Source of the DNA: JAKLIX01 sp964605655
GTDB taxonomy: Bacteria; Bacteroidota; Bacteroidia; Bacteroidales; CAIXZF01
Reading direction: 5' to 3'
Length of the DNA: 64,000 nucleotides
NCBI GenBank assembly: GCA_964605655.1
Contig: CAZSDK010000021.1
Location: forward strand, 1-64,000
Shown: positions 33,072 to 42,605 of the stretch, piece by piece
How the letters are laid out: each line of letters starts with the position of its first letter
Position numbering within the stretch: position 1 is the first letter of the stretch
Notes under the pieces: generated by a model
What the model saw: only the letters and a program-made list of their open reading frames with translations
Told to the model about the DNA's origin: nothing
Database searches by the model: none
Made by a program: the position numbers and the translations under genes

Positions 33072-34559
33072 TTACCTGAGATGCTTCACCAGGACTTCTT
33101 TCCACTGTTCATAGCAGTCAGCTGTCACTGACCGGTCTCCCGATGGTGTTATGGTGCTGATCTGCTTCAAATCACTGAATGCTTCAGAGATTCCCGTGTA
33201 ATATCCGGCACCCAGGGCTGCTCCCCTGGCGGCTCCCACCGACCCGTCGGTATCATACAGGTCGATGCTGACCTGGCACACCTCAGAAAGGGTTTGCCGG
33301 AAGACTTCACTTTTAAACATGTTGCTTTCACCCGCCCTGATACAGGTGGTTTCCATTCCAAGTTCCTTCATCAGGTCGAGTCCGTAACGGAAAGCAAAGG
33401 CGACGCCTTCCTGGGAGGCTCTAAGGATGTGACTGCGCTGGTGAACGTTAAAGTCGAGCCCATGTATGACACCTCCGGGCGCCCGATTACCGAGCATGCG
33501 TTCCGCCCCGTTACCGAAAGGAAGCACCAGCAGCCCTTCTGATCCTGGAGGCACGGTCATGGCTTCCTTATTCATCTGTTCATAATCCAGTCCGGCTGCC
33601 ATGTTTTTCCTTACCCAGGAGTTCAGGATGCCCGTTCCGTTGATACACAGCAGTATTCCCAGCCTGGGATTCTGTTCTGAATGGTTCACATGGGCAAAGA
33701 TGTTGACCCTGTTGGACGGATCGGCTTTTAACTGATGGGTGACCCCATAGATCACCCCAGAGGTTCCTGCCGTGGCTGCCACCTCCCCAGGCTCCGTCAC
33801 ATTCAGAGAAAAAGCATTGTTAGGCTGGTCACCGGCACGGTACGACACGGGTATACCCGGAGTGAGGCCCAGATCGGCAGCGATGCGGGGCAATATCCTG
33901 CCTTGCTCCCCTAAAACCGGTACGATATCTGGCAGCAGTTCCGTAGGAATCCCGGATTCCTCAAGTAAGCGTCCGGAAAGAGCGTGCCGGCGGAAATCCC
34001 AGAAGATCCCTTCCGACAGACCCGTAAGCGTAGTGGTGGGTTCCCCGCAAAGCTTTAAAGCAATGTAATCCCCCGGGAGCATGACTTTCCTGATACCCGT
34101 GAATCCTTCAGGATCGTGGTCCATGATCCACCGGAGCCTGGAGGCTGTGAAGTTGCCGGGCAGATTAAGCAGATGCTCCAGGCAATAATCTTCTCCCAGC
34201 CTTCCGGCAAGCATGTTACCTGTTTCCACGGCCCGGCTGTCGCACCAGATGATGGCATCCCTCAACGGAAGAAGGTCCTTGCCGAGGCATACCAGTCCAT
34301 GCATCTGGTAGGTGATCCCGATGGCAGCGATTTCCTTCCCAGATATCCTACTTTCACTAATAGCCTTCTTTATGGCTAAACAGGCAAAATCCCACCATTG
34401 CCCGGGTGATTGGGTGGCCCATCCTGGCTGTGATGCAGTGATGGTCATCTCCTGTTCAGGAACTTGTGCCTTGCCCAGGCAAATTCCATCTTTCGCATCA
34501 AATACCGAAGCTTTAATGAAGGAACTTCCGATGTCAATTCCCAAAGTCTTCATACTCAT
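33072..34559 (-). CDS. xylB: Xylulokinase
   Basis: 495 residues, FGGY carbohydrate kinase fold. N-terminal phosphate loop GIDIGSSFIKASVFD, sugar-binding YQMHGLV and WCDSRA, and a C-terminal ATP region around VAATAGTSGVIYGV and RAGESNMFKSEVF. It phosphorylates D-xylulose to xylulose 5-phosphate for the pentose phosphate pathway. Its start overlaps the DUF456 stop by one nucleotide. First of the three xylose genes in transcription order. Confidence 0.95.
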   Translation of the reverse strand: MSMKTLGIDIGSSFIKASVFDAKDGICLGKAQVPEQEMTITASQPGWATQSPGQWWDFACLAIKKAISESRISGKEIAAIGITYQMHGLVCLGKDLLPLRDAIIWCDSRAVETGNMLAGRLGEDYCLEHLLNLPGNFTASRLRWIMDHDPEGFTGIRKVMLPGDYIALKLCGEPTTTLTGLSEGIFWDFRRHALSGRLLEESGIPTELLPDIVPVLGEQGRILPRIAADLGLTPGIPVSYRAGDQPNNAFSLNVTEPGEVAATAGTSGVIYGVTHQLKADPSNRVNIFAHVNHSEQNPRLGILLCINGTGILNSWVRKNMAAGLDYEQMNKEAMTVPPGSEGLLVLPFGNGAERMLGNRAPGGVIHGLDFNVHQRSHILRASQEGVAFAFRYGLDLMKELGMETTCIRAGESNMFKSEVFRQTLSEVCQVSIDLYDTDGSVGAARGAALGAGYYTGISEAFSDLKQISTITPSGDRSVTADCYEQWKEVLVKHLR

Positions 34560-35035
34560 TATAATATTGCCCGTATGAAATAAAAAGACATGATCAGGGT
34601 GAGGAGCAACTTGATGAAGGTGCCGGCCAAAAACCCGAGGAAGGAACCGAAGGCGGAACGAAAGGCGTCGCGGTCATTCCTGCCGGCAAGGAGTTCTCCG
34701 AGAAAAGCACCCACAAACGGACCGACGATGATCCCAATGGGTGGCAGGAACAGTATCCCTGCAATCAGACCCAGGGTAGCACCCCAGGTACCGCTTTTTG
34801 TCCCACCGAATTTCTTCGTTCCCCAGGCCGGCACCAGGTAATCGAGCAGGGTGACCACCGCCACGGCAATGGCCATGGCCACTAAAAAACCCACACCGAA
34901 AGGCTTCAGAGAAGAAAACTGGAGGAGAAGCAGGGCGATATATCCCAGGGTCGGGCCCGGAAGGACGGGAAGGATGCTACCGGCTATCCCCAAGAGTAGC
35001 AGTATTATTCCAATGATTATCAATGCAATATCCAT
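34559..35035 (-). CDS. DUF456-family membrane protein
   Basis: 158 residues from the ATG at 35035; the TTG at 35041 is less likely. Four or five glycine-rich membrane helices with the DUF456 features GIAGSILPVLPGPTLGYIALLLLQ, DYLVPAWGTKKFGGTKSGTWGA and PPIGIIVGPFVGAFLGEL. No function is known for the family. It touches xylB and may be part of the same transcript, though its presence there may be incidental. Confidence 0.85.
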   Translation of the reverse strand: MDIALIIIGIILLLLGIAGSILPVLPGPTLGYIALLLLQFSSLKPFGVGFLVAMAIAVAVVTLLDYLVPAWGTKKFGGTKSGTWGATLGLIAGILFLPPIGIIVGPFVGAFLGELLAGRNDRDAFRSAFGSFLGFLAGTFIKLLLTLIMSFYFIRAIL

Positions 35036-35097
35036 AATCAAGGATTGATCATCATCCTAACCGGGTCCCATGGGATAAATGAAATCGCAAGCTTAAG

Positions 35098-35532
35098 CTA
35101 CACCAGCTTTGCTGAAAGCGTGATAGGCACAGCTTTCAGGGCCTGGGAAACCGGACAGCCGTTCTTGGCGGTCTCAGCCAGCTCGAGGAACTGCTCCTGC
35201 GAGACGCCCGGCACCTGTCCGGTGAGGTTAAGGTGAATCCCGGTGATCTCAAAGTGGTCGGTGATGAAATCGATGTTCACTGCGGCCTCCACCTTGAGTT
35301 CGGTGGCCAGGAAACCTGCATTGGTGAGCATAAAGCTCAGGGCCATGGCATAACATCCGCCATGGGCCGCTGCAATCAGCTCCTCCGGATTGGTGCCCGA
35401 CAAACCGTCTTCATTTTTAAATCGTGTTAAAAAAGAATACGGTGTGTTATTTAAAACCCCGCTGGTGGAGGAAAGGATCCCTTTCCCTTCCATGCCGTTT
35501 CCCTGCCATACAGCTACTGCTTTTCTTTTCAT
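35098..35532 (-). CDS. OsmC-family peroxiredoxin
   Basis: 144 residues. Both redox cysteines are present: Cys60 in AAAHGGCYAMALS and Cys126 in AKNGCPVSQAL. The N-terminal WQGNGMEGKG region and the SGTNPEELIAAA loop fit the OsmC subfamily that reduces organic hydroperoxides in the cytoplasm. First gene of the minus-strand run through the xylose genes, but 62 nt from DUF456, so it may have its own control. Confidence 0.93.
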   Translation of the reverse strand: MKRKAVAVWQGNGMEGKGILSSTSGVLNNTPYSFLTRFKNEDGLSGTNPEELIAAAHGGCYAMALSFMLTNAGFLATELKVEAAVNIDFITDHFEITGIHLNLTGQVPGVSQEQFLELAETAKNGCPVSQALKAVPITLSAKLV

Positions 35533-35698
35533 TGTCTTGTTTTTTAATGCGTTATTATATGATTATTACTGACTCTTAAGGGATACAATCAGATCCTGTA
35601 TGGATTTTCTCATCGTAAATCCAGGCCTAGAAATTGATCTATCGGATAAAGATATAAAAATTCACTAACTTGCATGCAATAATCCTATCTATCATCCC

Positions 35699-37201
35699 AT
35701 GCAAACTGATGAAATAGTAAGTTTTACCATCCCTAATAAGATGGAATACCTTGAACTGGCGCAACTTTTCGTGAGAGAGGTGGCCCAGAAAATCGGATTC
35801 ACAGGTAATGCCCTGGTTCAGATTGACATAGCCATTGAGGAATCGGTATCGAATATCATGAAATACGGGTATGATGCCGAAGAAAGTCAGACCATCGACA
35901 TCCTCTGTCAGAATATTGCCGGTGGCATCAAGATCATCCTGAAAGAGATGGGCATCCCTTTTGATCCAAACCGCATTGCCCGTTTTAATCTGACCAAGAA
36001 CCTGGAAGAAATGTCATTCGAAGGAATGGGTATTTATATGATCCAGCAGGTGATGGATGATCTGAGTTTCCACAACCTGGGCCACAGGGGAAAGGAAACC
36101 CACATGATCAAGTACCTGCCTGAAAGCGCCGTGGAGACCAAGGTCCTGCTGGACCTGGATGCCACATCCGGTGAGACAGACGGACCGACAGAACCGGTTG
36201 AATTTTTTGTCCGTGGTCTGGAACCTCATGAAGCCATTGAGGTTTCGAAATGTGCTTACATCTCGCATGGGTACAGCTTTTTCGACGATCATATCTATTA
36301 CCCGGAACGCCTGATAGAGATGAATCAGACCGAAGAGATGCTTTCTGCAGTGGCGGTGACCAAAGACGGACATTTCATGGGACATTGCGCCCTGGTTTTC
36401 CAGGACCCTGGAGACAGCATCGCCGAGCTCACTTTTGCTTTTGTGAACCAGGAATACCGGGGTCAGGGTGCTCTGAACAAGCTTAATGCCTATCTGTTTA
36501 CCCTTCAGCCTAAAAGAAAACTCACCGGGATTTATGCCTATGCCGTGGCCAACCATGTGTTCACACAGAAGTCCATGTTAAAAAACCAAATCAACGACTG
36601 TGGTATCCTTTTGGCTACCAGTCCATCACAATGGAAATTCAAAGGCATCTCCGACGATACCTCACAAAGGATCAGCGTGATTCTTGGATTTCGGTACAAG
36701 GAAATCCCTGAGCCCCGCGATTTGTACGCACCTGAACACCATAAGGACATGATCGGGAAACTCCTTGGCAACATTGGTTCACCCCATCAGCTGGCCATAC
36801 CTGCTGTTGCTCCATTGGGACATATTGGGCAAACCACAGGGCTGGTCACCAAAATCAATGAGCTGGAGAGTTGTGGAGAGATCTACCTGGAATCTTACGG
36901 GGAAGATTATCTGAATGCGGTCAGAAAAGCCCTGAGACATTTTTGTGTCAACCGCATTGAGGCCATCAACCTCTTCCTTCCCCTTGCGGATGCGCTGACA
37001 TATTATAAGACCAAAGAAATAGAGCAGATGGGATTTTTCTTTGCCGGGGTGCTGCCAGACACTTTCATCGGAGATGCGCTGATTTTACAGTATCTTAATA
37101 ATATTGATTTTGATTACAACAAGCTCGTGTTGTACCTCGATTTCACCAAAGAACTGCTTGCTTACATCCGTAATCTGGATCCGAACGCAGATCTGCAATA
37201 A
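35699..37201 (+). CDS. RsbW-like HATPase fused to a GNAT acetyltransferase domain
   Basis: 500 residues. Residues 5-145 are a GHKL ATPase of the anti-sigma kinase type: N-box VQIDIAIEESVSNIMKYGY, G1-like KEMGIPFDP (Glu where Asp is usual) and G2 FEGMGIYMIQQVMDDL. Residues about 165-310 are GNAT-like (FVRGLEPHEAIEVSKCAY ... LTFAFVNQEYRGQGALNKL, an acetyl-CoA loop). Residues 350-500 are unassigned; a domain duplication is possible. No anti-anti-sigma (STAS) or sigma gene is adjacent. One possible reading is a switch in which ATP or partner binding controls acetylation of a target. Confidence 0.8.
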   Translation: MQTDEIVSFTIPNKMEYLELAQLFVREVAQKIGFTGNALVQIDIAIEESVSNIMKYGYDAEESQTIDILCQNIAGGIKIILKEMGIPFDPNRIARFNLTKNLEEMSFEGMGIYMIQQVMDDLSFHNLGHRGKETHMIKYLPESAVETKVLLDLDATSGETDGPTEPVEFFVRGLEPHEAIEVSKCAYISHGYSFFDDHIYYPERLIEMNQTEEMLSAVAVTKDGHFMGHCALVFQDPGDSIAELTFAFVNQEYRGQGALNKLNAYLFTLQPKRKLTGIYAYAVANHVFTQKSMLKNQINDCGILLATSPSQWKFKGISDDTSQRISVILGFRYKEIPEPRDLYAPEHHKDMIGKLLGNIGSPHQLAIPAVAPLGHIGQTTGLVTKINELESCGEIYLESYGEDYLNAVRKALRHFCVNRIEAINLFLPLADALTYYKTKEIEQMGFFFAGVLPDTFIGDALILQYLNNIDFDYNKLVLYLDFTKELLAYIRNLDPNADLQ

Positions 37202-37232
37202 GACACTTTTCCCAAATTGGATGAACCTAAAA

Positions 37233-37356
37233 AAGAGGCTGTCTCACATCAATATTTTGTCAATATTTCGACTCCGCTCAATAGGACAAAACATTGATAA
37301 TCAAATGTCATGCTGAGCGGAGTCGAAGCATTTCCAGCCTTATGAGACAGCCTCTT
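37233..37356. repeat. Structured intergenic repeat with outer stem and interleaved inner stems
   Basis: Outer arms 37233-37246 and 37343-37356 (AAGAGGCTGTCTCA, 14 bp perfect). Inside, arm I1 37249-37261 pairs with 37285-37297 (12 of 13), and arm I2 37267-37280 pairs with 37314-37327 (14 bp perfect, TTCGACTCCGCTCA). The order I1-I2-I1'-I2' is interleaved. The tgctgagcggagtcgaagca part is a widespread Bacteroidota intergenic repeat. It lies between two convergent genes and may act as a terminator. Confidence 0.8.
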
Positions 37357-37379
37357 AAATCAATATAAATCCGAATTAT

Positions 37380-40100
37380 TTATCGGATTAATTGAACTTT
37401 CTGAACCACGGAGCTACCTCCGGCCGTCATTCTGAGAAAATACATTCCTCCGGTAAAACGGTCCATGGTAAATGTGAGCTGATGGGTTCCCCTGGTCATC
37501 ATTCCTGAGGAAATGACCTCCAGTTTTTCGCCCATCAGGTTGTAGAGGCTGATCTCCACATTTTGATCAGCTTCCAGGTATAATTCCAGGTTAGCGTCAG
37601 AACTCACAGGATTGGGATAGACTTTCAAGGCACCGGATGTGGCAGTCGATTCTCCTCCCAGTCTTGGAGGTGCTGACACAAATTCATCGCAACCAATATC
37701 GGGCACCGTGACATTCCTCAGATCTCCGTCAATATCCTGGGTATAGGACACGACTGGATTACCCTTTCCGTCGATACCGGTGTTGGCAGCGGTGAGGTGA
37801 AGGTCGTCGTTGGTGAAATAGGCTGGTCCGAAATTGATACTGTTGAGATCTTTGCCGCTGGCCGTTTTCCAGAGGGCGAAGGTGGCCTTGTTGGCACCAG
37901 CCCAGTTGCCCAGAGGTGTGGTAGCCGTATACAGGTCGTTAAAGTTGGAATAGGTCCAGTAGGTTCCGGAGGCTGTATAGATGGCGTATTGTCCACCGGG
38001 ACCGGCTGCACGGAAGTTACTGAAAAGGTTGTTCTTCAGGGTCACGTTCACCGAGTTCTGACGGTAATAGCAAACCGATTTCTGGGTTGTGGAAGCGTTG
38101 CCGTAGATGTTAACGGTATTATAATAATAGTAGCATTTTGAATTGGCAGCAGATCCTTCATAGATACCGTAGATCAGTGGGTTAGGCACGGCGCCGCCGC
38201 CCATGGAGATCATATTGTTGGTACATTCATTGGTAACCCCGGCTATACCGTTCAGGTAGATACCGTACATAGTGGGTGTCAGGCTCAACCCGTTGCAGTT
38301 AATCCCATAGATCTTGTTTTTGGTCAGGATGGCCTTATTGGCCCCGATACCCTTGATCAGAGGTGATCCAAGCCCGGCTGAAGTATAAGTGATGTTGGCG
38401 ATGGTGTTGCCTTCCAGTCTCTGTACCGGCAGTGTTGAATTGACGCGTATCCCGGTGAAATTGCCCGTACCTGCCAGAGTGATGGAATTAGGGGCAGCCA
38501 CTGAACCGATGATATTGTTTTTCACGCTGCTGGTGACACCCTGGAACACCGAAAGGTCGATACCCGTAAAATGGGCAGCACCACTACCACTGAGTAAGAT
38601 ATTCGTTATGATGTTATCTTCAATGGTATAGGTACCGGCATTGGCAAAAATACCCTTGAAGGTGAGGTTGGCACTGTTCACCCAGGGAGCACCACCGTTG
38701 TTGGCATCGCTGCCACCAATACGGTTTCCTTTGATCACGTTGTTTGAACTTAATACGCTGGGTGCAAAACTGATAACGGTCTGAGCCAGCGTATTGGGAG
38801 TAGCAAAGTCATAATAGAATGCATTGTTCTCCACCGTCCAGGCTGTCCCTGCCCCTGAACCAGCCACATAGATACCGCTGGTCCGGAAATTCTTGAATTC
38901 ATTATTGGTAACCACAATATCGGAGTTGATCGTTGTAGAAGTACTGTTACTACTCAGCATATTGTTGGGGTTGACCGTATTAAAATTCCGGAAGAGGTTT
39001 TCTGTGATCAAAATATTATCATTCCCTGTTGTGGTGCCTGCACCCAGTTGGACCACCCCCCCGGAGGTGACCCTGTTGCTGCCTTCGATGATGCAGTTAC
39101 GGAGGGTATTGTTGGTCGCATCGTTTTTAAAGGTGAAGGTGCTGTTAAACCCGGCCTGGTTTCTGAAGAGCAGGTACTTGCCTGAGCCGGCATAGCGGCC
39201 GTCGAAGGTAACCCTGTCGGCGCCCTCCAGGCGGATCATGTCAAGAGCAACGTTACCGGTAATATTCCTGACAACAGCTGCACTGGGCTTGATAGTCAAG
39301 GTGTAAGGACCGTTGCCATCTTCTGCCCATTGATTGAGGGCCACGGTACCCGGCTCAACGAGGTTGCTAATGATCGTAACTTCCATGTCTTCGGTAAGGA
39401 CGCTGGAGTTAATATCTTCAAACAGACCCCCTACTCCCGTGAGATTGGGATAAGTACCACCTGCACCCACAGTGATGCCGAGATTGCACCAGGGCTCCAC
39501 AGGAGGCGTCTCTGTGAGGGTGACCATATAGTCGCCAGTGTAATAGTAAGGATCTCCCCAATTGGAGGGGCCTACCCAAAACCAGTATTCTCCCGGATTG
39601 AGATACGCGGCAATCGTCCCGACAGTACCGGGATAAACATCAGCAAGATAAGTAACAATAGGAGGTCCTGATTCACAGGGTGAGGCGATAATGAACAGAG
39701 TGATATAAAAATTAGCAATACCCGACCAATACAAGGTTTTTGGTTCTGTAAGGATGAGGCGGTACCAGTCGGTGTCGCGGTATTGTAAACCATAATAAGA
39801 GTATTGGTTCGCTCTTCCGCAAAAGGTCTGTCCGATGGCTATATCGGTATATACCCTTGGCGTACTGTTACAGCCACCATTGACAACATCCACACCATCG
39901 GTGGGGATATCCGGTTCATTTTCAGGAATGGCACAGGGGATGCAGCCGGGCCAGCTTCCCACTTTGACGTTGGTGTGGTCTGGTTTTTTAGCCCTGAGGC
40001 CTTCAGGCATCTGTGCCGAGAAACTGATGTTCTGGGCGATCAGGGAAAGGGCGATGAGCTGGAACGCCATCACCATGCACAATGATACTAATTTTTTCAT
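37380..40100 (-). CDS. Secreted right-handed beta-helix protein with T9SS sorting domain
   Basis: 906 residues, signal peptide of 22 residues. Residues about 95-195 resemble a bacterial pre-peptidase or PPC-like domain (TDWYRLILTEPKTLYWSG ... GEYWFWVGPSNWG). Residues 210-790 show repeated short beta strands rich in N, G, T (ENNAFYYDF, SNNVIKGNRIGG, IEDNIITNI, LKNNLFSNF) typical of a parallel beta-helix (pectate-lyase or NosD-like). It ends with IDGDLRNVTVPDIGCDEF, common before the tail, and residues 828-906 are a T9SS sorting domain (LKVYPNPVSSDANLEL ... KVQLIR). Catalytic activity cannot be assigned. Confidence 0.88.
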   Translation of the reverse strand: MKKLVSLCMVMAFQLIALSLIAQNISFSAQMPEGLRAKKPDHTNVKVGSWPGCIPCAIPENEPDIPTDGVDVVNGGCNSTPRVYTDIAIGQTFCGRANQYSYYGLQYRDTDWYRLILTEPKTLYWSGIANFYITLFIIASPCESGPPIVTYLADVYPGTVGTIAAYLNPGEYWFWVGPSNWGDPYYYTGDYMVTLTETPPVEPWCNLGITVGAGGTYPNLTGVGGLFEDINSSVLTEDMEVTIISNLVEPGTVALNQWAEDGNGPYTLTIKPSAAVVRNITGNVALDMIRLEGADRVTFDGRYAGSGKYLLFRNQAGFNSTFTFKNDATNNTLRNCIIEGSNRVTSGGVVQLGAGTTTGNDNILITENLFRNFNTVNPNNMLSSNSTSTTINSDIVVTNNEFKNFRTSGIYVAGSGAGTAWTVENNAFYYDFATPNTLAQTVISFAPSVLSSNNVIKGNRIGGSDANNGGAPWVNSANLTFKGIFANAGTYTIEDNIITNILLSGSGAAHFTGIDLSVFQGVTSSVKNNIIGSVAAPNSITLAGTGNFTGIRVNSTLPVQRLEGNTIANITYTSAGLGSPLIKGIGANKAILTKNKIYGINCNGLSLTPTMYGIYLNGIAGVTNECTNNMISMGGGAVPNPLIYGIYEGSAANSKCYYYYNTVNIYGNASTTQKSVCYYRQNSVNVTLKNNLFSNFRAAGPGGQYAIYTASGTYWTYSNFNDLYTATTPLGNWAGANKATFALWKTASGKDLNSINFGPAYFTNDDLHLTAANTGIDGKGNPVVSYTQDIDGDLRNVTVPDIGCDEFVSAPPRLGGESTATSGALKVYPNPVSSDANLELYLEADQNVEISLYNLMGEKLEVISSGMMTRGTHQLTFTMDRFTGGMYFLRMTAGGSSVVQKVQLIR

Positions 40101-40227
40101 AGGCTTGATTTTAATTCGTTGGTTTGCTTATTATTAATTAATTGAATTTCATGTACAATCTCAAATTCATATACAAGCAGTATGCTACTTCAATAAAAGA
40201 AATAACAACCCTATCCATCGATTCGCT

Positions 40228-40258
40228 CAAAATTAGCGAATCATTAACACAAAACAAA
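40228..40258 (-). promoter_or_regulatory. Promoter of the beta-helix protein gene
   Basis: On minus: TTTG at 40258-40255, a 19-nt gap, then TAATTTTG at 40235-40228, the full Bacteroidota -33/-7 promoter. The surrounding 304-bp gap (40101-40404) is AT-rich with nothing else I can name. Confidence 0.6.
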
Positions 40259-40404
40259 TAATTACGTGGAAAAAACTACTTCCAGGCAGCATCCATAATT
40301 CACACCATTATATATAGTACCCTGCTACCTTTTCAGAGAGGTTTGATAAATATCCTATGAAGCTTATAGGTATGAAGCTTGACTTGTGCCAGGAGATTCT
40401 ACTC

Positions 40405-42108
40405 TCAATCGTCTTCAAGGGTGGAAGTATCGCCTATCTCCTCACCCCATTCCTTTGCTTTGAGAATCCTTCTCATGATCTTGCCGGAACGTGTTTTGGG
40501 AAGGTTAGGCACGAATTCTATTTCCTGTGGCATGGCCAGAGGAGAGAGTTTTTTCCTGATGAAATTCATGATGGTAAGCTCAGTGTCCTTATTCCCGTCA
40601 AATCCGGGTTTTAGGGTCACAAAGGCTTTGACCACTTCCATATTGATCTCATCGGGTTTGCTTACCACGGCAGATTCAGCCACCATCTCATTTTCGAGCA
40701 AGGCTGACTCCACCTCGAACGGGCTCACCAGGTGTCCTCCGGTGTTGATCACATCATCATCACGTCCGACGAACCAGAAATACCCTTCATTGTCGATGCT
40801 GGAACGGTCGCCCGGCAGGTACCAACCATTTTTGAATTTGTTTTTATAAGTCTCCTCATTATTCCAGTACATTCGCATCATCGACGGCCACCCGGGTTTA
40901 AATCCTATCAGGCCTATCTTACCAGATTCAGGGATGGGCTCAAAGGTCTTGGTATCCAGCACACAGGCAGCGATGCCGGGGAATGCCTTGCCCATGGAAC
41001 CGGGTTTGATTTTCATGCCCGGGTAGTTGCTGATCATGATAGAACCGGTCTCAGTCTGCCAGTAAGTATCATAAAATGGTTTTCCGAAGACCTTTTCTGA
41101 CCAGATGACGGCCTCGGAGTTCAGAGGTTCTCCAACGCTGGCCAGGTGGCGAAGGCAGGACAGGTCGAATCTGGTGACCAGCTCGGAGCCGGCTTTCATC
41201 AGGCTTCGGATGGCAGTGGGGGCGGAATACCAGATAGTAATACGGTGCTTTTCGATGAACCTGTACCAGGCTTCTGCCGAGAATCCGACGTCCATGACGC
41301 ACTGGGTGGCTCCCATGCTGAAAGGCCCTACGATACCATACGAGGTTCCTGTCACCCAGCCCGGGTCAGCTGTACACCAGTAGATGTCATCATCCTTGAT
41401 ATCCAGCACCCAGCTGGTGGTAAGGTATTGACTTATAAGAGAATAATGAACATGTTTCACCCCTTTTGGTTGTCCGGTGGTCCCTGAAGTATAATGAAGT
41501 ACCGAGGGAGTCTCTGCATAAGTGGGATAAATCTCCAGCTCATCCACCCAGGGTGTATTCCACAGGTCGAATGGAACGTCCTTATCCTGTAAAGGTTTGG
41601 AAGGATCAAAATCCACCACGATCAAGTGTTTGAGTTCCGGAAGTTTGTCGAGGATCTTTCTGACTTTTGGGGCGTGTTTTTTCTGGGTGATGATGGCTTT
41701 GGTGCCGGCATTCTCCAGCCTGACGAACAGGGATTCATCCCCGAAGGCCGAAAACAGTGGCTGTGCGATGGCTCCTATCTTGAGGATCCCGAGGAATCCG
41801 ATATACAATTCAGGAATCTTGTCCATGAAAAGGCATACCCGGTCACCGGGTGCAATGCCCAGTCCTTTCAGGAAGCTGCCCACCGTATTGCTGGTACGCC
41901 GCAGGTCGTCGTAGGTGAGCTTTCGTTCGTGACCACCCAGTCCTTCCCAGATGAGCGCCATTTTTCCGGCTTTGCCCTGTTTACAGATGCGGTCGGAACA
42001 GTACCAACCGATGTTGATCATGTTGCCATCCTGGTAATCAAGCTCCTTTTCGGAGATCTTCCAGGAAAAATCCCTGATCCTGTCTTCGTAAGAACCAATG
42101 TTCGACAT
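40405..42108 (-). CDS. AMP-forming acetyl/acyl-CoA synthetase
   Basis: 567 residues, ANL superfamily. AMP-binding loop YTSGTTGQPKGVKH, A5 motif YDTYWQTETGS, A7 YLPGDRSSIDNEGYFWFVGRDDDVINTGGH, and the catalytic lysine in TRSGKIMRR near the C-terminus. It activates acetate or a short or branched-chain acid to the CoA thioester at the cost of ATP to AMP. It is shorter than classical Acs (about 650), so it may be a medium-chain or propionate-type enzyme. It lies 12 nt after acpS and is the last gene of the run. Confidence 0.9.
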   Translation of the reverse strand: MSNIGSYEDRIRDFSWKISEKELDYQDGNMINIGWYCSDRICKQGKAGKMALIWEGLGGHERKLTYDDLRRTSNTVGSFLKGLGIAPGDRVCLFMDKIPELYIGFLGILKIGAIAQPLFSAFGDESLFVRLENAGTKAIITQKKHAPKVRKILDKLPELKHLIVVDFDPSKPLQDKDVPFDLWNTPWVDELEIYPTYAETPSVLHYTSGTTGQPKGVKHVHYSLISQYLTTSWVLDIKDDDIYWCTADPGWVTGTSYGIVGPFSMGATQCVMDVGFSAEAWYRFIEKHRITIWYSAPTAIRSLMKAGSELVTRFDLSCLRHLASVGEPLNSEAVIWSEKVFGKPFYDTYWQTETGSIMISNYPGMKIKPGSMGKAFPGIAACVLDTKTFEPIPESGKIGLIGFKPGWPSMMRMYWNNEETYKNKFKNGWYLPGDRSSIDNEGYFWFVGRDDDVINTGGHLVSPFEVESALLENEMVAESAVVSKPDEINMEVVKAFVTLKPGFDGNKDTELTIMNFIRKKLSPLAMPQEIEFVPNLPKTRSGKIMRRILKAKEWGEEIGDTSTLEDD

Positions 42109-42120
42109 ATTCTTATGTTG

Positions 42121-42498
42121 TTATGAGGTTTCTATAATGACGATAGCCACGGCAATATCTTTTAAATGACTGAGTGACAGGTTGATATTGGTGATCCCTT
42201 TCTCACTGATGAATTCGGCTGATTTGCCATATAGCACGAGGTCCGGTTTTCCCAGTTCATCATTGACCACTTCGATCTGGTTAAAGGCAATTTCTTTGGC
42301 CCACCCGGTTCCCAGGGCCTTCATAAAAGCTTCTTTGGCTGCAAAGCGGGCAGCATAATGCTGGTTCCTGAAACGTTTTGCTTCGCAATATTCAATCTCA
42401 GAGGGAGTAAAAAGAGTCTCGATGAACTTTTCTCCTTTAGCAACCAGTTCACCCACCCTTTTCACTTCTATAATATCAGTGCCAATGCCGAATATCAA
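42121..42498 (-). CDS. acpS: Holo-[acyl-carrier-protein] synthase
   Basis: 125 residues from a TTG at 42498, which gives the family N-terminus MIFGIGTDIIEV; no ATG is available nearby. Metal and CoA site residues in GTDIIEVKRV and the RFAAKEAFMKALGTG segment. It transfers the phosphopantetheine arm from CoA to ACP, needed for fatty acid synthesis. A short perfect dyad (GTTAAT-AA-ATTAAC near 42553-42568) lies in the 107-bp gap upstream. Confidence 0.95.
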   Translation of the reverse strand: MIFGIGTDIIEVKRVGELVAKGEKFIETLFTPSEIEYCEAKRFRNQHYAARFAAKEAFMKALGTGWAKEIAFNQIEVVNDELGKPDLVLYGKSAEFISEKGITNINLSLSHLKDIAVAIVIIETS

Positions 42499-42605
42499 GC
42501 CAGTGAAGTATAAAATAAATGAGCTGTGATTTTCTTGCGAAAATACGAGTTTCTGTTAATAAATTAACAATAGTAGAAAAAAACAAGCGATAGGGCGGGT
42601 CACCC

